Positions 63,937 to 64,000 of a stretch of DNA of 64,000 nt are shown one piece after another (positions within the stretch are counted from its first letter, which is position 1; each line of letters starts with the position of its first letter). Below the pieces are notes generated by a model. The model ran no database searches, was not told where the DNA came from, and saw only the letters and a program-made list of their open reading frames with translations. Source of the DNA: Hydractinia symbiolongicarpus. Its lineage: Eukaryota > Cnidaria > Hydrozoa > Anthoathecata > Hydractiniidae. The stretch spans positions 2,604,001-2,668,000 of the forward strand of contig NC_079889.1 of NCBI RefSeq assembly GCF_029227915.1, in the 5' to 3' direction. Both the position numbers and the translations under genes were made by a program.

Positions 63937-64000
63937 GTGAGATAATTACATGCACATCAATAAGCAAAGCAGGCAAATTGAGTTATACTTTATTACTTCA

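Noticed and set aside
1-64000. CRISPR arrays, bacterial operons or prophage
   Set aside because: The spliced animal-type genes and lack of regular spaced repeats exclude these. The tandem arrays present have no unique spacers.

Overview
The window is AT-rich animal DNA with intron-rich genes: GT-AG introns, short exons, and no operons or Shine-Dalgarno sites. Host identity is inferred. An immunoglobulin-type receptor resembling the Alr allorecognition family of Hydractinia, a high density of small foldback and terminal-inverted-repeat elements, and tRNA-derived SINE copies all fit a hydrozoan cnidarian. No sequence search was possible.

Layout. 2017-3822 (-) is a complete four-exon type I membrane protein with one V-like Ig domain. 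3823-12205 is a repeat-filled gap holding a helitron-like fragment, a Tigger/pogo-type MITE, a tRNA-SINE, a minisatellite and hairpins. 12206-16987 (+) is VPS26 of retromer, nine coding exons, first exon not found. 19925-21692 (-) is an otopetrin-like proton channel whose long coding exon lacks its own start. 21700-32230 is mostly gene-poor. 32234-33631 (+) is an unrecognised polytopic membrane protein interrupted by one in-frame TAA that lies inside an 18-nt GT...AG segment. 38099-38999 (+) is a small secreted CCP/sushi protein. 40444-45351 (-) is a complete 13-exon V-ATPase subunit C. 46200-50300 holds a perfect foldback, a dead non-LTR retrotransposon 3' end and a MITE. 50805-53834 (+) is a five-exon type I membrane protein with a Thr-rich repetitive stalk. 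53835-59655 is SINE and MITE territory. 59656-63936 (+) is the 5' part of a BAZ1-like (WSTF/ACF1) DDT-domain chromatin protein that runs off the window.

VPS26, V-ATPase C, otopetrin and BAZ1 are unrelated housekeeping or channel genes. The three small surface or secreted genes (Ig receptor, CCP protein, mucin-stalk protein) have the architecture of recognition or adhesion molecules, but nothing in the sequence ties them into one system. Exon borders were worked out by hand from splice sites, reading phase and, for known families, protein similarity.
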